NCBI GenBank assembly: GCA_944384285.1
Contig: CALWSX010000078.1
Coordinates: 1 to 10,947, forward strand
Direction: 5' to 3'
Source: an uncultured Lachnospiraceae bacterium
Lineage (GTDB): Bacteria > Bacillota > Clostridia > Lachnospirales > Anaerotignaceae
Length of the DNA: 10,947 nt
Part shown: piece by piece, positions 1 to 7,330 of the stretch
Layout: every line of letters starts with the position of its first letter
How positions within the stretch are numbered: the stretch's first letter is position 1
Notes under the pieces: generated by a model
The model's input: only the letters and a program-made list of their open reading frames with translations
The model's database searches: none
Told to the model about the DNA's origin: nothing
Made by a program: the position numbers and the translations under genes

Positions 1-1077
1 TGTATCGGAGCTGCTCTTTTTGAAGGATGGGCAGATAATGAAGAAGATGCAAGAAAACTTCTTGCTTCAGGCGAAGTAAAATACACTCCATGTCACCATG
101 TTCATGCTGTAGGCCCTATGGGTGGTATTACATCAGCTAATATGCCTGTTTTAGTAGTTAAAAATAAATTAGACGATACTTATGCTTACTGTACAATGAA
201 CGAAGGTATCGGTAAAGTATTACGTTTTGGTGCATATTCAGAAGAAGTTGTTGAAAGATTAAAATGGATGAGAGATTCTCTTGCAGTAGTTTTAAGTGAA
301 GCTCTTAAACTTAAACCAGAAGGAATTAACCTTAATGTTATTGTTGCAAAAGCAATTACAATGGGTGATGAATTCCACCAGAGAAATATTGCAGCATCAC
401 TTAACTTCTTAAAAGAAGTAGTGCCATTAATCGTTCAGCTTGACCGTGACGATAAAGAAAAACAAAAAGTTATTCAGTTCCTTGCAGATACAGATCAGTT
501 CTTCTTAAATATTATGATGGCAATGGGTAAATCTATTGTAGACTGTGCAAGAAAAATCCAAGAAGGTTGTGTTGTTACAACAATGACACGTAACGGCCGT
601 GACTTTGGTATCCGTATAAGCGGTATGGGAGATGAATGGTTTACAGCTCCTGTTAACACACCAATAGGTCTTTACTTTACAGGATTTACAGCAGAAGACG
701 GAAACCCAGATATCGGTGACAGCGCTATTACAGAAACTGTAGGCGTTGGAGGTATGGCAATGATTGCAGCTCCTGGTGTTACACGTTTCGTAGGTGCTGG
801 CGGTTTTGGTGATGCTCTTGAAGTAAGCAACGAACAGGAAAAAATTTGTATTACTCATAATTCAAACTGGTCAATTCCAACATGGGATTTCAAAGGTACA
901 TGTTTAGGTATTGATATCAGAAAAGTTGTTGAAACAGGTATTACACCAATTATTAATACAGGTATAGCTCATAAAAATGCAGGCGTTGGACAGGTTGGCG
1001 CAGGTACAGTTAGAGCACCGCTTGCATGTTTTGAAAAAGCTCTTGAAGCTTATGCAAGAAAGTTGGGATTAATATAA
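1..1077 (+). CDS. allG: Oxamate carbamoyltransferase subunit AllG (DUF1116/YlbE family), 5'-truncated
   Basis: The reading frame is open from base 1 to the TAA at 1075-1077 and gives 358 visible residues. The first ATG (118) is internal, because the codons before it continue the same protein (CIGAALFEGW..., then a CHHVHAVGPMGG stretch). Family members are about 420 residues, so roughly the first 60 are missing. DUF1116 features seen are the HHVHAVGPMGG motif, a region with GRDFGIRISG, and the Gly-rich AGTVRAPLACFEKAL end. In E. coli, AllF (FdrA), AllG (YlbE) and AllH (YlbF) together form oxamate carbamoyltransferase, which phosphorolyses oxalurate to oxamate and carbamoyl phosphate in the cytoplasm. 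Here AllH follows after 35 bases and carbamate kinase ends the operon, so the assignment rests on both sequence and context. A related YahG-type enzyme acting on another ureido compound is the main alternative. Confidence 0.82.
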   Translation, partial: CIGAALFEGWADNEEDARKLLASGEVKYTPCHHVHAVGPMGGITSANMPVLVVKNKLDDTYAYCTMNEGIGKVLRFGAYSEEVVERLKWMRDSLAVVLSEALKLKPEGINLNVIVAKAITMGDEFHQRNIAASLNFLKEVVPLIVQLDRDDKEKQKVIQFLADTDQFFLNIMMAMGKSIVDCARKIQEGCVVTTMTRNGRDFGIRISGMGDEWFTAPVNTPIGLYFTGFTAEDGNPDIGDSAITETVGVGGMAMIAAPGVTRFVGAGGFGDALEVSNEQEKICITHNSNWSIPTWDFKGTCLGIDIRKVVETGITPIINTGIAHKNAGVGQVGAGTVRAPLACFEKALEAYARKLGLI

Positions 1078-1112
1078 TTAATACTTATTCACCATCTATA
1101 AGTTCATACATT

Positions 1113-1898
1113 TTGGAGACTTTACCAAGTTTTCAGACAGGATTTGTTCATAGTAAATTTAAAAACAGCTTAAATCTCATGCTTGGAGATATTATGTTTC
1201 ATATAGGTTCAGAACTAACCCCTTTATCCTGTTTTGGAATAAATTTACCGTTGTCGGAAGTGTATGAAATTTTAGAAGATGTTGATATAAAAGACAGAGT
1301 TGTATACAAGGAAGGTTCTCTTATAATATATGGAAGATTTGCAATAAAGATAATAGAAATAAAAAACCTTCCTGTTATCAACTTAAATATAGAGAAAACA
1401 TCAAATAAAAAATGGCTAAAGCCCATGGATAAAATTCTAAAGAAATTAGAATTAAAAGAAAAAACAGGTATCGGACAAATATTAGAGGTTGATAATGTAT
1501 TACAAATACTTCAAAACCCTGAAAATTTGGAAGATGAAAAAAAGGCTGTTCGTTTTCTCATAGGCAGAGGACCTGGCCTTACCCCAAGCGGTGACGACAT
1601 CTTAATGGGGTATGGCACAGGGCTTGCCATAATGGGTCAGTCAGATGAGTTTTTTTCTGTATTAAAAGATATATTAGACACCCAGACAACGGAAATAAGT
1701 ATAGCCTATCTTAAAACAATGTTAAATGGCTATGTAAATGAAGATTATAAAAGAATTAATACAGCTATTAATGAAAATAAAAATTGTGATTATGAATTTT
1801 TGCTTAAGGAAATTCAAAAGATTGGACATACTTCGGGGAATGACAGCTTATATGGTTTTCATTGTGCTGTAAAGTATTTAATTAATAGGGGAAAATAA
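1113..1898 (+). CDS. allH: Oxamate carbamoyltransferase subunit AllH (DUF2877)
   Basis: The DUF2877 signature is clear: GRGPGLTPSGDDILMGYG around residues 151-168, an ISIAYLKTMLNGY segment, and GHTSGNDSLYGF near the C-terminus. These match E. coli AllH/YlbF (GKGPGLTPSHDD and GHTSGADTLLGF). The protein is about 261 residues, close to the E. coli protein. It is the partner of AllG in the carbamoyltransferase that yields carbamoyl phosphate. The start is uncertain. The given TTG at 1113 has no Shine-Dalgarno sequence before it, and no ATG or GTG lies in frame back to the stop at 1044-1046. The frame from about 1068 reads plausibly as protein (NTYSPSISSYILETLPSF). A rare ATT start at 1068 or 1077, coupled to the end of allG, is therefore possible. 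The MFS gene follows after 26 bases. Confidence 0.8.
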   Translation: METLPSFQTGFVHSKFKNSLNLMLGDIMFHIGSELTPLSCFGINLPLSEVYEILEDVDIKDRVVYKEGSLIIYGRFAIKIIEIKNLPVINLNIEKTSNKKWLKPMDKILKKLELKEKTGIGQILEVDNVLQILQNPENLEDEKKAVRFLIGRGPGLTPSGDDILMGYGTGLAIMGQSDEFFSVLKDILDTQTTEISIAYLKTMLNGYVNEDYKRINTAINENKNCDYEFLLKEIQKIGHTSGNDSLYGFHCAVKYLINRGK

Positions 1899-1924
1899 AA
1901 ATTTTCTATAGGGGAGATGAAAAG

Positions 1925-3175
1925 ATGAGTTCATTGGAAAATCGTTTCAAAGCGGTTAGCGTTAGTGAAAAATATTGGTGGAAAGTAGTTATTTTATCAT
2001 TCTTAGGTTGGATATTAATTTATGCAGACAGAACAATTATAAATCCAATCCAGGGCGAAATTGGTAAAGCATTTGGTTTAACAAATGCACAGCTTGGTCT
2101 TATAAGTAGTGTTTTCTTCCTTGCTTATGCTATTGCTCAGATTCCTTTTGGAACAATAGGTAATAAATTTGGTAGAAGACTTGTAATTATGGTTGGTTTC
2201 TTACTTTGTGCTCTTATGACATACACAAGCGGTATCGCAGCAGGATTTGGTATGTTCCTTGTTTTCCGTGTTTTTGCAGGTATCGGACAGGCAGCATATT
2301 ATGGTCCTCAGTATGCTCTTAGTGCAGAAGCTATTCCATCAAAAAGCCTTACATTAGGTACAGCTATAATAAACAGTGGTATGGCTTTTGGTACATCAGG
2401 CGGTTTCTTAGTATCAAGTTACTTAGTTCTTGAAAAAGGAATGCACTGGAGTGTACCATTCTTAGTAATGGCTATTCCTACAGCAATTATTGGTATTCTC
2501 TTTATGACAGTTTTAAAAGAGAGAGTAATTAGACCTGAAGATCAGGGTAAAGAAGTTGTTAAAAAAGAAGTCGCTTCAGATGATGGCGAAAAAATGACAC
2601 TTGGACAGATCTTTACAAACAGAAACTTACTTTGTGCGTTTATTCTTTGTTTCTGTTCAATTTATGCTAACTTTGTTATTATCACATGGTTACCAAACTA
2701 CCTTCAGACAGAACGTGGTTATGTTGGTTCATTAGTAGGTATTATTTCATCATTAGTACCATGGGCTTCTATTCCTGGTGCGCTTTTATTTGCAAGACTT
2801 AATGATAAAGTTAGAGCTACAAAGAAACTTGTATTAGCAATTATGCCACTTGCAATGATTGCAACATTTGGTATTGCATTTGTTCCAAACTCAATGTTAC
2901 TTCCTGTACTTATTCTTTACGGACTTACAGGTAAATTAGCATTAGACCCAATTCTTGTAGCATTCGTTACAAGAAATTCACCTAAAAAATCACTCGCAAT
3001 TGTATTAAGTGCTTATAATTTTGTAGGTATGTCAGGTTCAATTCTTGCTCCTTATATCACAGGTTGGATTGCAGACGCAACAGGATCAATGAGAATTGGT
3101 TTCTATCTTGGTGCAGCTATGCTTTTATTTGGTGCGTTAGTATTCTCTATGACAAGAGAAAAAAGAGCAGCCTAA
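1925..3175 (+). CDS. MFS transporter, probable organic-anion or ureide importer of the carbamoyltransferase operon
   Basis: This 416-residue membrane protein has about twelve hydrophobic segments. GGGGAG at 1911-1916 lies 8 bases before the ATG. The N-terminus resembles the anion:cation symporter type of the major facilitator superfamily: WWKVV, then YADRTIINP at about 33-41, then AQLGLISSVFFLAYAI. The loop 2-3 motif reads GTIGNKFGRR (76-85), with Asn where most members have Asp. Helix 4 has FRVFAGIGQAAYYGP, and a charged loop at about 198-228 joins the two halves. The C-half carries YNFVGMSGSILAPYITG. It lies between allH and a DAACS gene in one operon, so it probably moves a substrate or product of oxalurate/oxamate metabolism. 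E. coli uses an NCS1-type allantoin permease instead. The family is secure, the substrate is inferred only from context. Confidence 0.85.
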   Translation: MSSLENRFKAVSVSEKYWWKVVILSFLGWILIYADRTIINPIQGEIGKAFGLTNAQLGLISSVFFLAYAIAQIPFGTIGNKFGRRLVIMVGFLLCALMTYTSGIAAGFGMFLVFRVFAGIGQAAYYGPQYALSAEAIPSKSLTLGTAIINSGMAFGTSGGFLVSSYLVLEKGMHWSVPFLVMAIPTAIIGILFMTVLKERVIRPEDQGKEVVKKEVASDDGEKMTLGQIFTNRNLLCAFILCFCSIYANFVIITWLPNYLQTERGYVGSLVGIISSLVPWASIPGALLFARLNDKVRATKKLVLAIMPLAMIATFGIAFVPNSMLLPVLILYGLTGKLALDPILVAFVTRNSPKKSLAIVLSAYNFVGMSGSILAPYITGWIADATGSMRIGFYLGAAMLLFGALVFSMTREKRAA

Positions 3176-3217
3176 GACGTTCATCCCAAATATAAAAAAT
3201 TAAGGAAGGGATTGTAG

Positions 3218-4453
3218 ATGATAAAAACAAATAAAAAATACAATGTTTCGTTAGGAATAATCATTTCCATGGTTTTAGGTGTTATTGCCGGATTTATAGG
3301 CGGAGAGGCCATGGAGAATATCAAATTTTTAGGAGATATCTTTTTCCGACTTATACAAATGATAATAATCCCTTTAGTTATGTTTCAAATAATTGAAGCA
3401 ATAGGGGGAGCAGTAGACGGAAAATTTGGACGAACAGGAGTAAAAGCAGTATTTTTATTTGTTGTATCTTCACTTGCAGCATCTGCCTTTGGAGCTTTTA
3501 TGGCACATGTGTTTAAACCGGGAGCAGCAGTATCAAGTAAAGGCTTGAGCATTGCTTCCGGGCAAATAACACAAGCAGTGTCAAGCAGCTTCCAAGACAC
3601 TTTAATTGCGTTTGTCCCTAATAATATTGTGAATGCTATGTCAACAGGCTCTATGATACAGGTGATTGTTTTTGCCATATTTTTTGGTGTTGTTTTAGGC
3701 AGGTATAGAGCTAATAATGAAACTTGCAGAGTATATGAATTTGTTTGTGAGATTAATATACTTTTGATTAACATTGTAAAACTTGTTATGAATATTGCTC
3801 CAATAGGAATTTTTGCATATGTTTCTGCTACAGTCGGCGTGCTTGGTTTAGATTCCATAATCATGCTTCTTAAATACTTACTTGTATTTGGTGCAGCAGT
3901 TTTAATATTTATGATATTGTGGCTCATAGTTGTTTCTGTATATGCAAAAATGAATGTATTTAAATTAATAAAGAAAATGACTCCTATGTCATTTATGGCT
4001 CTTGCCACAACATCTTCGGCAGTAACTCTTCCTTTGGAAATGGAAGATGCAAAGAAAAAATTAGGTATAGGCGAAAAAGTGGCAAATGTTGTTTTGCCAC
4101 TTGGAATGCCACTTAACAGTAACGGTGCAGCTATGCATATGGCTATTACAGCCGTTATGATAGCACAAATGTATTCAATTACTTTTACCTTTGAGAGTAT
4201 GGTTTATTTAGTGATAATTTCACTTTTGCTTTCTCTTGCAAATGCTGTGGTACCAGGTGCAGCTTTAGTTTCTCTTACAATGATAGTTCCACAGCTTGGA
4301 CTTCCTTTAGAAAGTATAGCGATTTTTGCAGGAGTAGAATGGATAGTTGGAATGTACAGAACTTTACTTAATGTTGATTCTGACGTATTTTGTGCACTAT
4401 TGGTAGCAAAAAGTGAAAATGCTATTGACTATGATATTTTTAATTCGAAATAA
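3218..4453 (+). CDS. Dicarboxylate/amino acid:cation symporter (DAACS/SLC1 family) with altered binding motifs
   Basis: AAGGAAGGG at 3202-3210 precedes the ATG by 7 bases. The 411-residue protein follows the SLC1 fold. It has N-terminal helices with IIPLVMFQIIEAIGG (about 50-64), the hairpin-1 motif TTSSAVTLP at 264-272, the helix-7 motif NSNGA at 300-304, and helix 8 with GMYRTLLNVDSD at 378-389. Compared with the recalled GltPh sequence, the Arg (R381), Asn (N385) and Asp (D389) of helix 8 are kept. The Asp that binds the substrate amino group (D394 in GltPh) is Gly378 here, and the canonical NMDGT has become NSNGA. The first change fits a substrate without an alpha-amino group, as in dicarboxylate carriers. 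The second suggests changed cation coupling. In this operon oxamate or a related acid is a sensible but unproven substrate. Carbamate kinase follows after 24 bases. Confidence 0.85.
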   Translation: MIKTNKKYNVSLGIIISMVLGVIAGFIGGEAMENIKFLGDIFFRLIQMIIIPLVMFQIIEAIGGAVDGKFGRTGVKAVFLFVVSSLAASAFGAFMAHVFKPGAAVSSKGLSIASGQITQAVSSSFQDTLIAFVPNNIVNAMSTGSMIQVIVFAIFFGVVLGRYRANNETCRVYEFVCEINILLINIVKLVMNIAPIGIFAYVSATVGVLGLDSIIMLLKYLLVFGAAVLIFMILWLIVVSVYAKMNVFKLIKKMTPMSFMALATTSSAVTLPLEMEDAKKKLGIGEKVANVVLPLGMPLNSNGAAMHMAITAVMIAQMYSITFTFESMVYLVIISLLLSLANAVVPGAALVSLTMIVPQLGLPLESIAIFAGVEWIVGMYRTLLNVDSDVFCALLVAKSENAIDYDIFNSK

Positions 4454-4477
4454 GATAAATATAAAAGGAGTATTAAT

Positions 4478-5404
4478 ATGTCAAAAATAGTAATCGCCTT
4501 AGGTGGGAATGCTCTTGGAAATACAGCTGTAGAACAGCTTAATTTAGTACAGGAGACTGCAAAATCAATAGTAGATTTGGTTTCTGCAGGAAATGATGTA
4601 GTTGTAGCCCATGGTAACGGTCCTCAGGTAGGAATGATTAATCTTGGTATGTCTACTGCAGCGGAAGCAGGAGCAATCAAGGCATCAATGCCTTTCCCTG
4701 AATGTGGAGCCATGAGCCAGGGATATATTGGTTATCACCTTCAAAATAGTATACAAAATGAACTTAAAGCAAGATTTATTAAAAAATCTGCTGTAACACT
4801 TATTACACAGGTTTTAGTTGATGAAAATGATCCGGCTTTTTCAAACCCTACAAAGCCAATCGGAGCATTTTATACAAAAGAACAGGCAGAAAAAATTGCT
4901 AAAGAAAAAAATTATACTATGGTTGAGGACGCAGGACGTGGTTACCGTCAAGTTGTTCCTTCACCAAAACCAATAGATGTTATAGAAAAAGATGCGGTTA
5001 TGGCGTTAGTAAATGCCGGAGAAATTGTTATTACTGCAGGCGGTGGTGGAATTCCTGTTATTCGTAAAAACGGCAAACTTGTTGGAACACCGGCAGTTAT
5101 TGATAAAGATTATGCAAGTGCAAAACTTGCAGAGCTTGTAAAAGCTGATATTTTAATTATCTTAACTGCTGTTGACAGAGTAGCGATTAACTTTGGAAAA
5201 CCAGATCAGAAGCTTTTAGAAAGAATGAATTTGGAAGAAGCACAAAAATATATTGATGAAGGTCATTTTGCACCTGGAAGTATGCTTCCAAAAGTTCAGG
5301 CAGCTATGGAATTTGCAAGAAGTGGTGGAAAAGCTATTATTGCAAGTTTAGAAAATGCAGGAAAAGCAATTATCGGTGAAAGCGGTACAATAATTGAAAA
5401 ATAA
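4478..5404 (+). CDS. arcC: Carbamate kinase (AllK/ArcC type)
   Basis: This cytoplasmic amino-acid-kinase-fold enzyme transfers phosphate from carbamoyl phosphate to ADP, giving ATP and carbamate, which decays to CO2 and ammonia. At 308 residues it has normal length. Motifs seen are ALGGNAL at 7-13, AHGNGPQVG at 44-52, AGGGGIPV at 187-194, VIDKDYASAKLA at 207-218 and the C-terminal GSMLPKVQAA at 267-276. AAAAGGAG at 4463-4470 precedes the ATG. It is the last gene of the operon and supplies the energy-yielding step downstream of the AllFGH carbamoyltransferase, so the role-specific name would be allK. No arginine deiminase or ornithine carbamoyltransferase gene is adjacent, which argues against an arginine pathway here. 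The palindromic terminator lies about 108 bases after the stop. The stretch between them shows no gene. Confidence 0.95.
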   Translation: MSKIVIALGGNALGNTAVEQLNLVQETAKSIVDLVSAGNDVVVAHGNGPQVGMINLGMSTAAEAGAIKASMPFPECGAMSQGYIGYHLQNSIQNELKARFIKKSAVTLITQVLVDENDPAFSNPTKPIGAFYTKEQAEKIAKEKNYTMVEDAGRGYRQVVPSPKPIDVIEKDAVMALVNAGEIVITAGGGGIPVIRKNGKLVGTPAVIDKDYASAKLAELVKADILIILTAVDRVAINFGKPDQKLLERMNLEEAQKYIDEGHFAPGSMLPKVQAAMEFARSGGKAIIASLENAGKAIIGESGTIIEK

Positions 5405-5511
5405 TGCTAGATTATAAATTGCTGTATATTTTCATAATTATAGCGTATAAGTCTAATAGTGGTGTGGGTTAGCTTATTATCTCCTTGCTAAGTTATGAAT
5501 CTCTGCAGTAA

Positions 5512-5543
5512 AAAAACGTACTGTAATATTACAGTACGTTTTT
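5512..5543. terminator. Perfect palindromic bidirectional terminator
   Basis: The 32 bases are an exact inverted repeat centred between 5527 and 5528, with arms starting AAAAACGTACTG and ending CAGTACGTTTTT. In either direction the hairpin is flanked by A on the 5' side and T on the 3' side, so it can end transcripts from both strands. It sits between the plus-strand carbamate kinase gene and the converging cotJ operon, whose last stop is at 5547-5549. There is almost no loop in the perfect form, so a few central AT pairs would open in RNA. Confidence 0.85.
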
Positions 5544-5546
5544 ATT

Positions 5547-6149
5547 TTATTTATTTAATAAATTAATCTCAGGCATAACTATCATTCTTTTTTCGTTCAT
5601 ATAATCTCTTAATATATCAAGGCATTCTCCAAAACGCTGGAAGTGAACAATTTCACGTTCTCTTAAAAATCTTAAAGGTCTAAGAACATCAGGGTCATCT
5701 GTAAGATCTATAAGATAGTCATAAGTTGCTTTTGCTTTTTGTTCGGCAGCCATGTTTTCATAAAGGTCAGCAACAGGGTTTCCTTTAGACTGTAAACCTA
5801 CTGCACTAAAAGGAATTCCTGCAGCAGATGCTGGATAAACTCCTAAGCCATGTGCCACATAGTATGGATCAAGACCTGCCGCTTTAATTTCTTCAACAGA
5901 AAGACCGTCTGTAAGCTGTGAGAAGATGGTACCCATGATTTCAAGATGAGCAAGTTCTTCAGTGCCAATATCATTAAGTGTTGCTTTTGCTTCAGGTGTA
6001 ATCATTGAAAATCTCTGGCTTAAATATCTTATAGATGCCCCAAGTTCACCGTCTGCACCACCATACTGTTCTAACATAATTTTAGCAAGACGTGCATCAC
6101 GGTTTTTGATTTTTACAGGAAACTCCAATTTTTTTTCATAAATCCACAT
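5547..6149 (-). CDS. cotJC: Spore coat protein CotJC, manganese-catalase family
   Basis: The 200-residue protein begins MWIYEKKLEFPV, as is typical of CotJC, and has the four-helix manganese-catalase layout. Residues matching the di-manganese ligands of that family are E35, E65 and H68 (the EELAH segment), E136 (AAEQ) and E166 with H169 (EREIVHF). This suggests that a dinuclear metal site is kept and that catalase activity is possible in the spore coat. It is the last gene of cotJABC. Its ATG directly follows the TAA of cotJB, and its binding site AAAGGAGTG lies inside the cotJB end. In Bacillus subtilis cotJ is made in the mother cell, but no convincing sporulation promoter could be read here. 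Confidence 0.95.
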   Translation of the reverse strand: MWIYEKKLEFPVKIKNRDARLAKIMLEQYGGADGELGASIRYLSQRFSMITPEAKATLNDIGTEELAHLEIMGTIFSQLTDGLSVEEIKAAGLDPYYVAHGLGVYPASAAGIPFSAVGLQSKGNPVADLYENMAAEQKAKATYDYLIDLTDDPDVLRPLRFLREREIVHFQRFGECLDILRDYMNEKRMIVMPEINLLNK

Positions 6150-6434
6150 TTAGTTACACTCCTTTACTGCAAGCTGAAAATTAAAAGATTCTTCCCAAGG
6201 CCAAGGATTATTTTTCCAACTCCATGTATCAGAATTGTTATCTGATGAACGGAAGGAACAAAGAGGGCCATATTCACTTTCGTATTTTTCTCTTACAATA
6301 TTAGCTGAAGTAATAATTTTATTATATTCTTCAAGCGCTTCTTTATCATTAGGGTGAGTATTAAGATATAAACCTAAATCTACTGCCATAAAGTCAAGAG
6401 CAGTAAGGCTTTGTAAAATTTTTTCTCTATCCAT
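6150..6434 (-). CDS. cotJB: Spore coat protein CotJB
   Basis: The 94-residue protein has the CotJB features LTALDFMAVDLGLYLNTHP near the N-terminus, then KYESEYGPL, and a Trp-rich tail with SWKNNPWPWEES. A strong GAAAGGAG site lies before the ATG on the minus strand. It is the middle gene of cotJABC: 17 bases separate it from cotJA, and it abuts cotJC with no spacer. The family is a small coat-assembly protein with no known enzymatic role. It probably works with CotJA and CotJC. Confidence 0.93.
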   Translation of the reverse strand: MDREKILQSLTALDFMAVDLGLYLNTHPNDKEALEEYNKIITSANIVREKYESEYGPLCSFRSSDNNSDTWSWKNNPWPWEESFNFQLAVKECN

Positions 6435-6451
6435 TATAATTCTCCTTTCTT

Positions 6452-6712
6452 TTAAGCTCTTTTTTTATAAGGCATTACAAGTTCAGGGAAAACAGTTCCA
6501 CAAGTGAGACTTTTATCGCTTTCCATTAATACTGACTTTTCCTGGTATGGAACATAAGCAGCAGCAAGTCCTATTTTATCAATAATACAGGAATTGCAGT
6601 CAAAAGAAGTATTATCATCAGGATTTTTGTCAGGGGTATCTATATTATTGTTTCTGCAAGGGTTTTCATTTGAAACATTGTTGCTGTAAAAATTATCAAA
6701 TAATTCAATCAT
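6452..6712 (-). CDS. cotJA: Spore coat associated protein CotJA
   Basis: The 86-residue protein ends with the conserved CotJA half: LAAAYVPYQ, then TCGTVFPELVMPYKKR. The first 45 residues are a variable Asn/Asp-rich region with a CNSC pair, not obviously conserved. The binding site TACGGAGG lies about 8 bases before the ATG. It is the first gene of the cotJ operon, transcribed away from the HxlR gene across a gap of about 170 bases that must hold both promoters. In Bacillus, CotJA is needed to bring CotJC into the coat. Confidence 0.92.
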   Translation of the reverse strand: MIELFDNFYSNNVSNENPCRNNNIDTPDKNPDDNTSFDCNSCIIDKIGLAAAYVPYQEKSVLMESDKSLTCGTVFPELVMPYKKRA

Positions 6713-6805
6713 TAAAATGCCTCCGTATTAATCTTTGTTTTATATAATATTCCAGTTTGTCTTTTTGGTTACTGAAAAATAATTTGTATAGAGATATTAT
6801 GTTAC

Positions 6806-6834
6806 TTGTAAAAGTGAGAAAGCTTTACTATAAT
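6806..6834 (+). promoter_or_regulatory. Sigma-A-type promoter of the HxlR regulator gene
   Basis: TTGTAA at 6806-6811 and TATAAT at 6829-6834 are separated by exactly 17 bases. Transcription would begin near 6841, about 45 bases before the chosen ATG at 6886. The spacer holds a loose inverted repeat (GTAAAAG ... CTTTAC) that could be an operator, but this is weak. Confidence 0.7.
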
Positions 6835-6885
6835 TTATTTATAAAAAGTAAATGTAAAGTTATTTTATATAAAATGAGGAGTATT

Positions 6886-7284
6886 ATGGGTGAAATATTC
6901 AGAGATTCAATAGAAAATGAATGCCATGCCTGCATCTTTACAAAAGAGGAAAAAATGGTAAAATGCAGTTTTTGTATGGCACAAAAAATTATAAAAGGTA
7001 AATGGAAGCTTCTTATTATAAGAGATTTGCAAAATAAAACGAAACGTTTTTCGGAAATACAAAAAGATATATCAATAACTCAGTCTTCTCTTTCAAAACA
7101 GCTCAGGGAACTGGAAGAAGATGGAATAGTACTTAGAAAAGCTTTTGATGAGATTCCGCCAAGAGTAGAATATTCTCTTTCACCTATCGGTCATAGATTT
7201 GTATCTGTGTTAAAAGAACTTGATAATTGGGGAATTGATTACATTAAGTATACAATAGAAAATAAAGGGCGTTCTAAAAATTAA
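6886..7284 (+). CDS. HxlR-family winged-helix transcriptional regulator with two CxxC pairs
   Basis: From the ATG at 6886 the protein has 132 residues. The HxlR domain is clear: KGKWKLLIIRDL at about 37-48, RFSEIQKDISITQSSLSKQLRELEEDGIV, and DEIPPRVEYSLSPIGHRF. These proteins bind DNA as dimers, and several respond to oxidants or aldehydes through a Cys just before the GKWK motif. Here the N-terminus has four Cys, C13-x2-C16 and C27-x2-C30. This pattern could bind zinc or form disulfides, and it is more than the usual single Cys. The frame is open upstream to an ATG at 6757. The 6886 start is preferred because GAGGAGT (6876-6882) precedes it and the promoter at 6806-6834 lies inside the longer version. 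Its target is unknown. The divergent cotJ operon and its own promoter are candidates. Confidence 0.87.
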   Translation: MGEIFRDSIENECHACIFTKEEKMVKCSFCMAQKIIKGKWKLLIIRDLQNKTKRFSEIQKDISITQSSLSKQLRELEEDGIVLRKAFDEIPPRVEYSLSPIGHRFVSVLKELDNWGIDYIKYTIENKGRSKN

Positions 7285-7330
7285 TTTTACATTTTTTTAT
7301 AAATTTATATACTTTTAATACAATTATGTA

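Noticed and set aside
505..858. 117-residue minus-strand frame, Cys- and Thr-rich
   Set aside because: It is antisense to conserved allG sequence and its composition follows from the codon use of that gene.
3385..4008. 207-residue open frame on the minus strand
   Set aside because: It lies wholly opposite the DAACS symporter gene, has no ribosome binding site and is explained as the antisense of an AT-rich membrane-protein gene.
5405..5511. Extra hairpin or small gene between carbamate kinase and the palindromic terminator
   Set aside because: Only short imperfect inverted repeats (GCTA...TAGC, TTAGC...GCTAA) are present, without T-tracts. No frame with a ribosome binding site was seen.
6713..6800. 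Sigma-E promoter for cotJABC
   Set aside because: GAATATT on the minus strand matches a -35 but its -10 would fall on the ribosome binding site. A TATACAAA further upstream lacks a matching -35. Nothing convincing could be assigned.
6757..6885. Longer start for the HxlR regulator at an ATG 129 bases upstream
   Set aside because: The good promoter (6806-6834) lies inside this extension, there is no ribosome binding site before 6757, and the added residues are not like the family.
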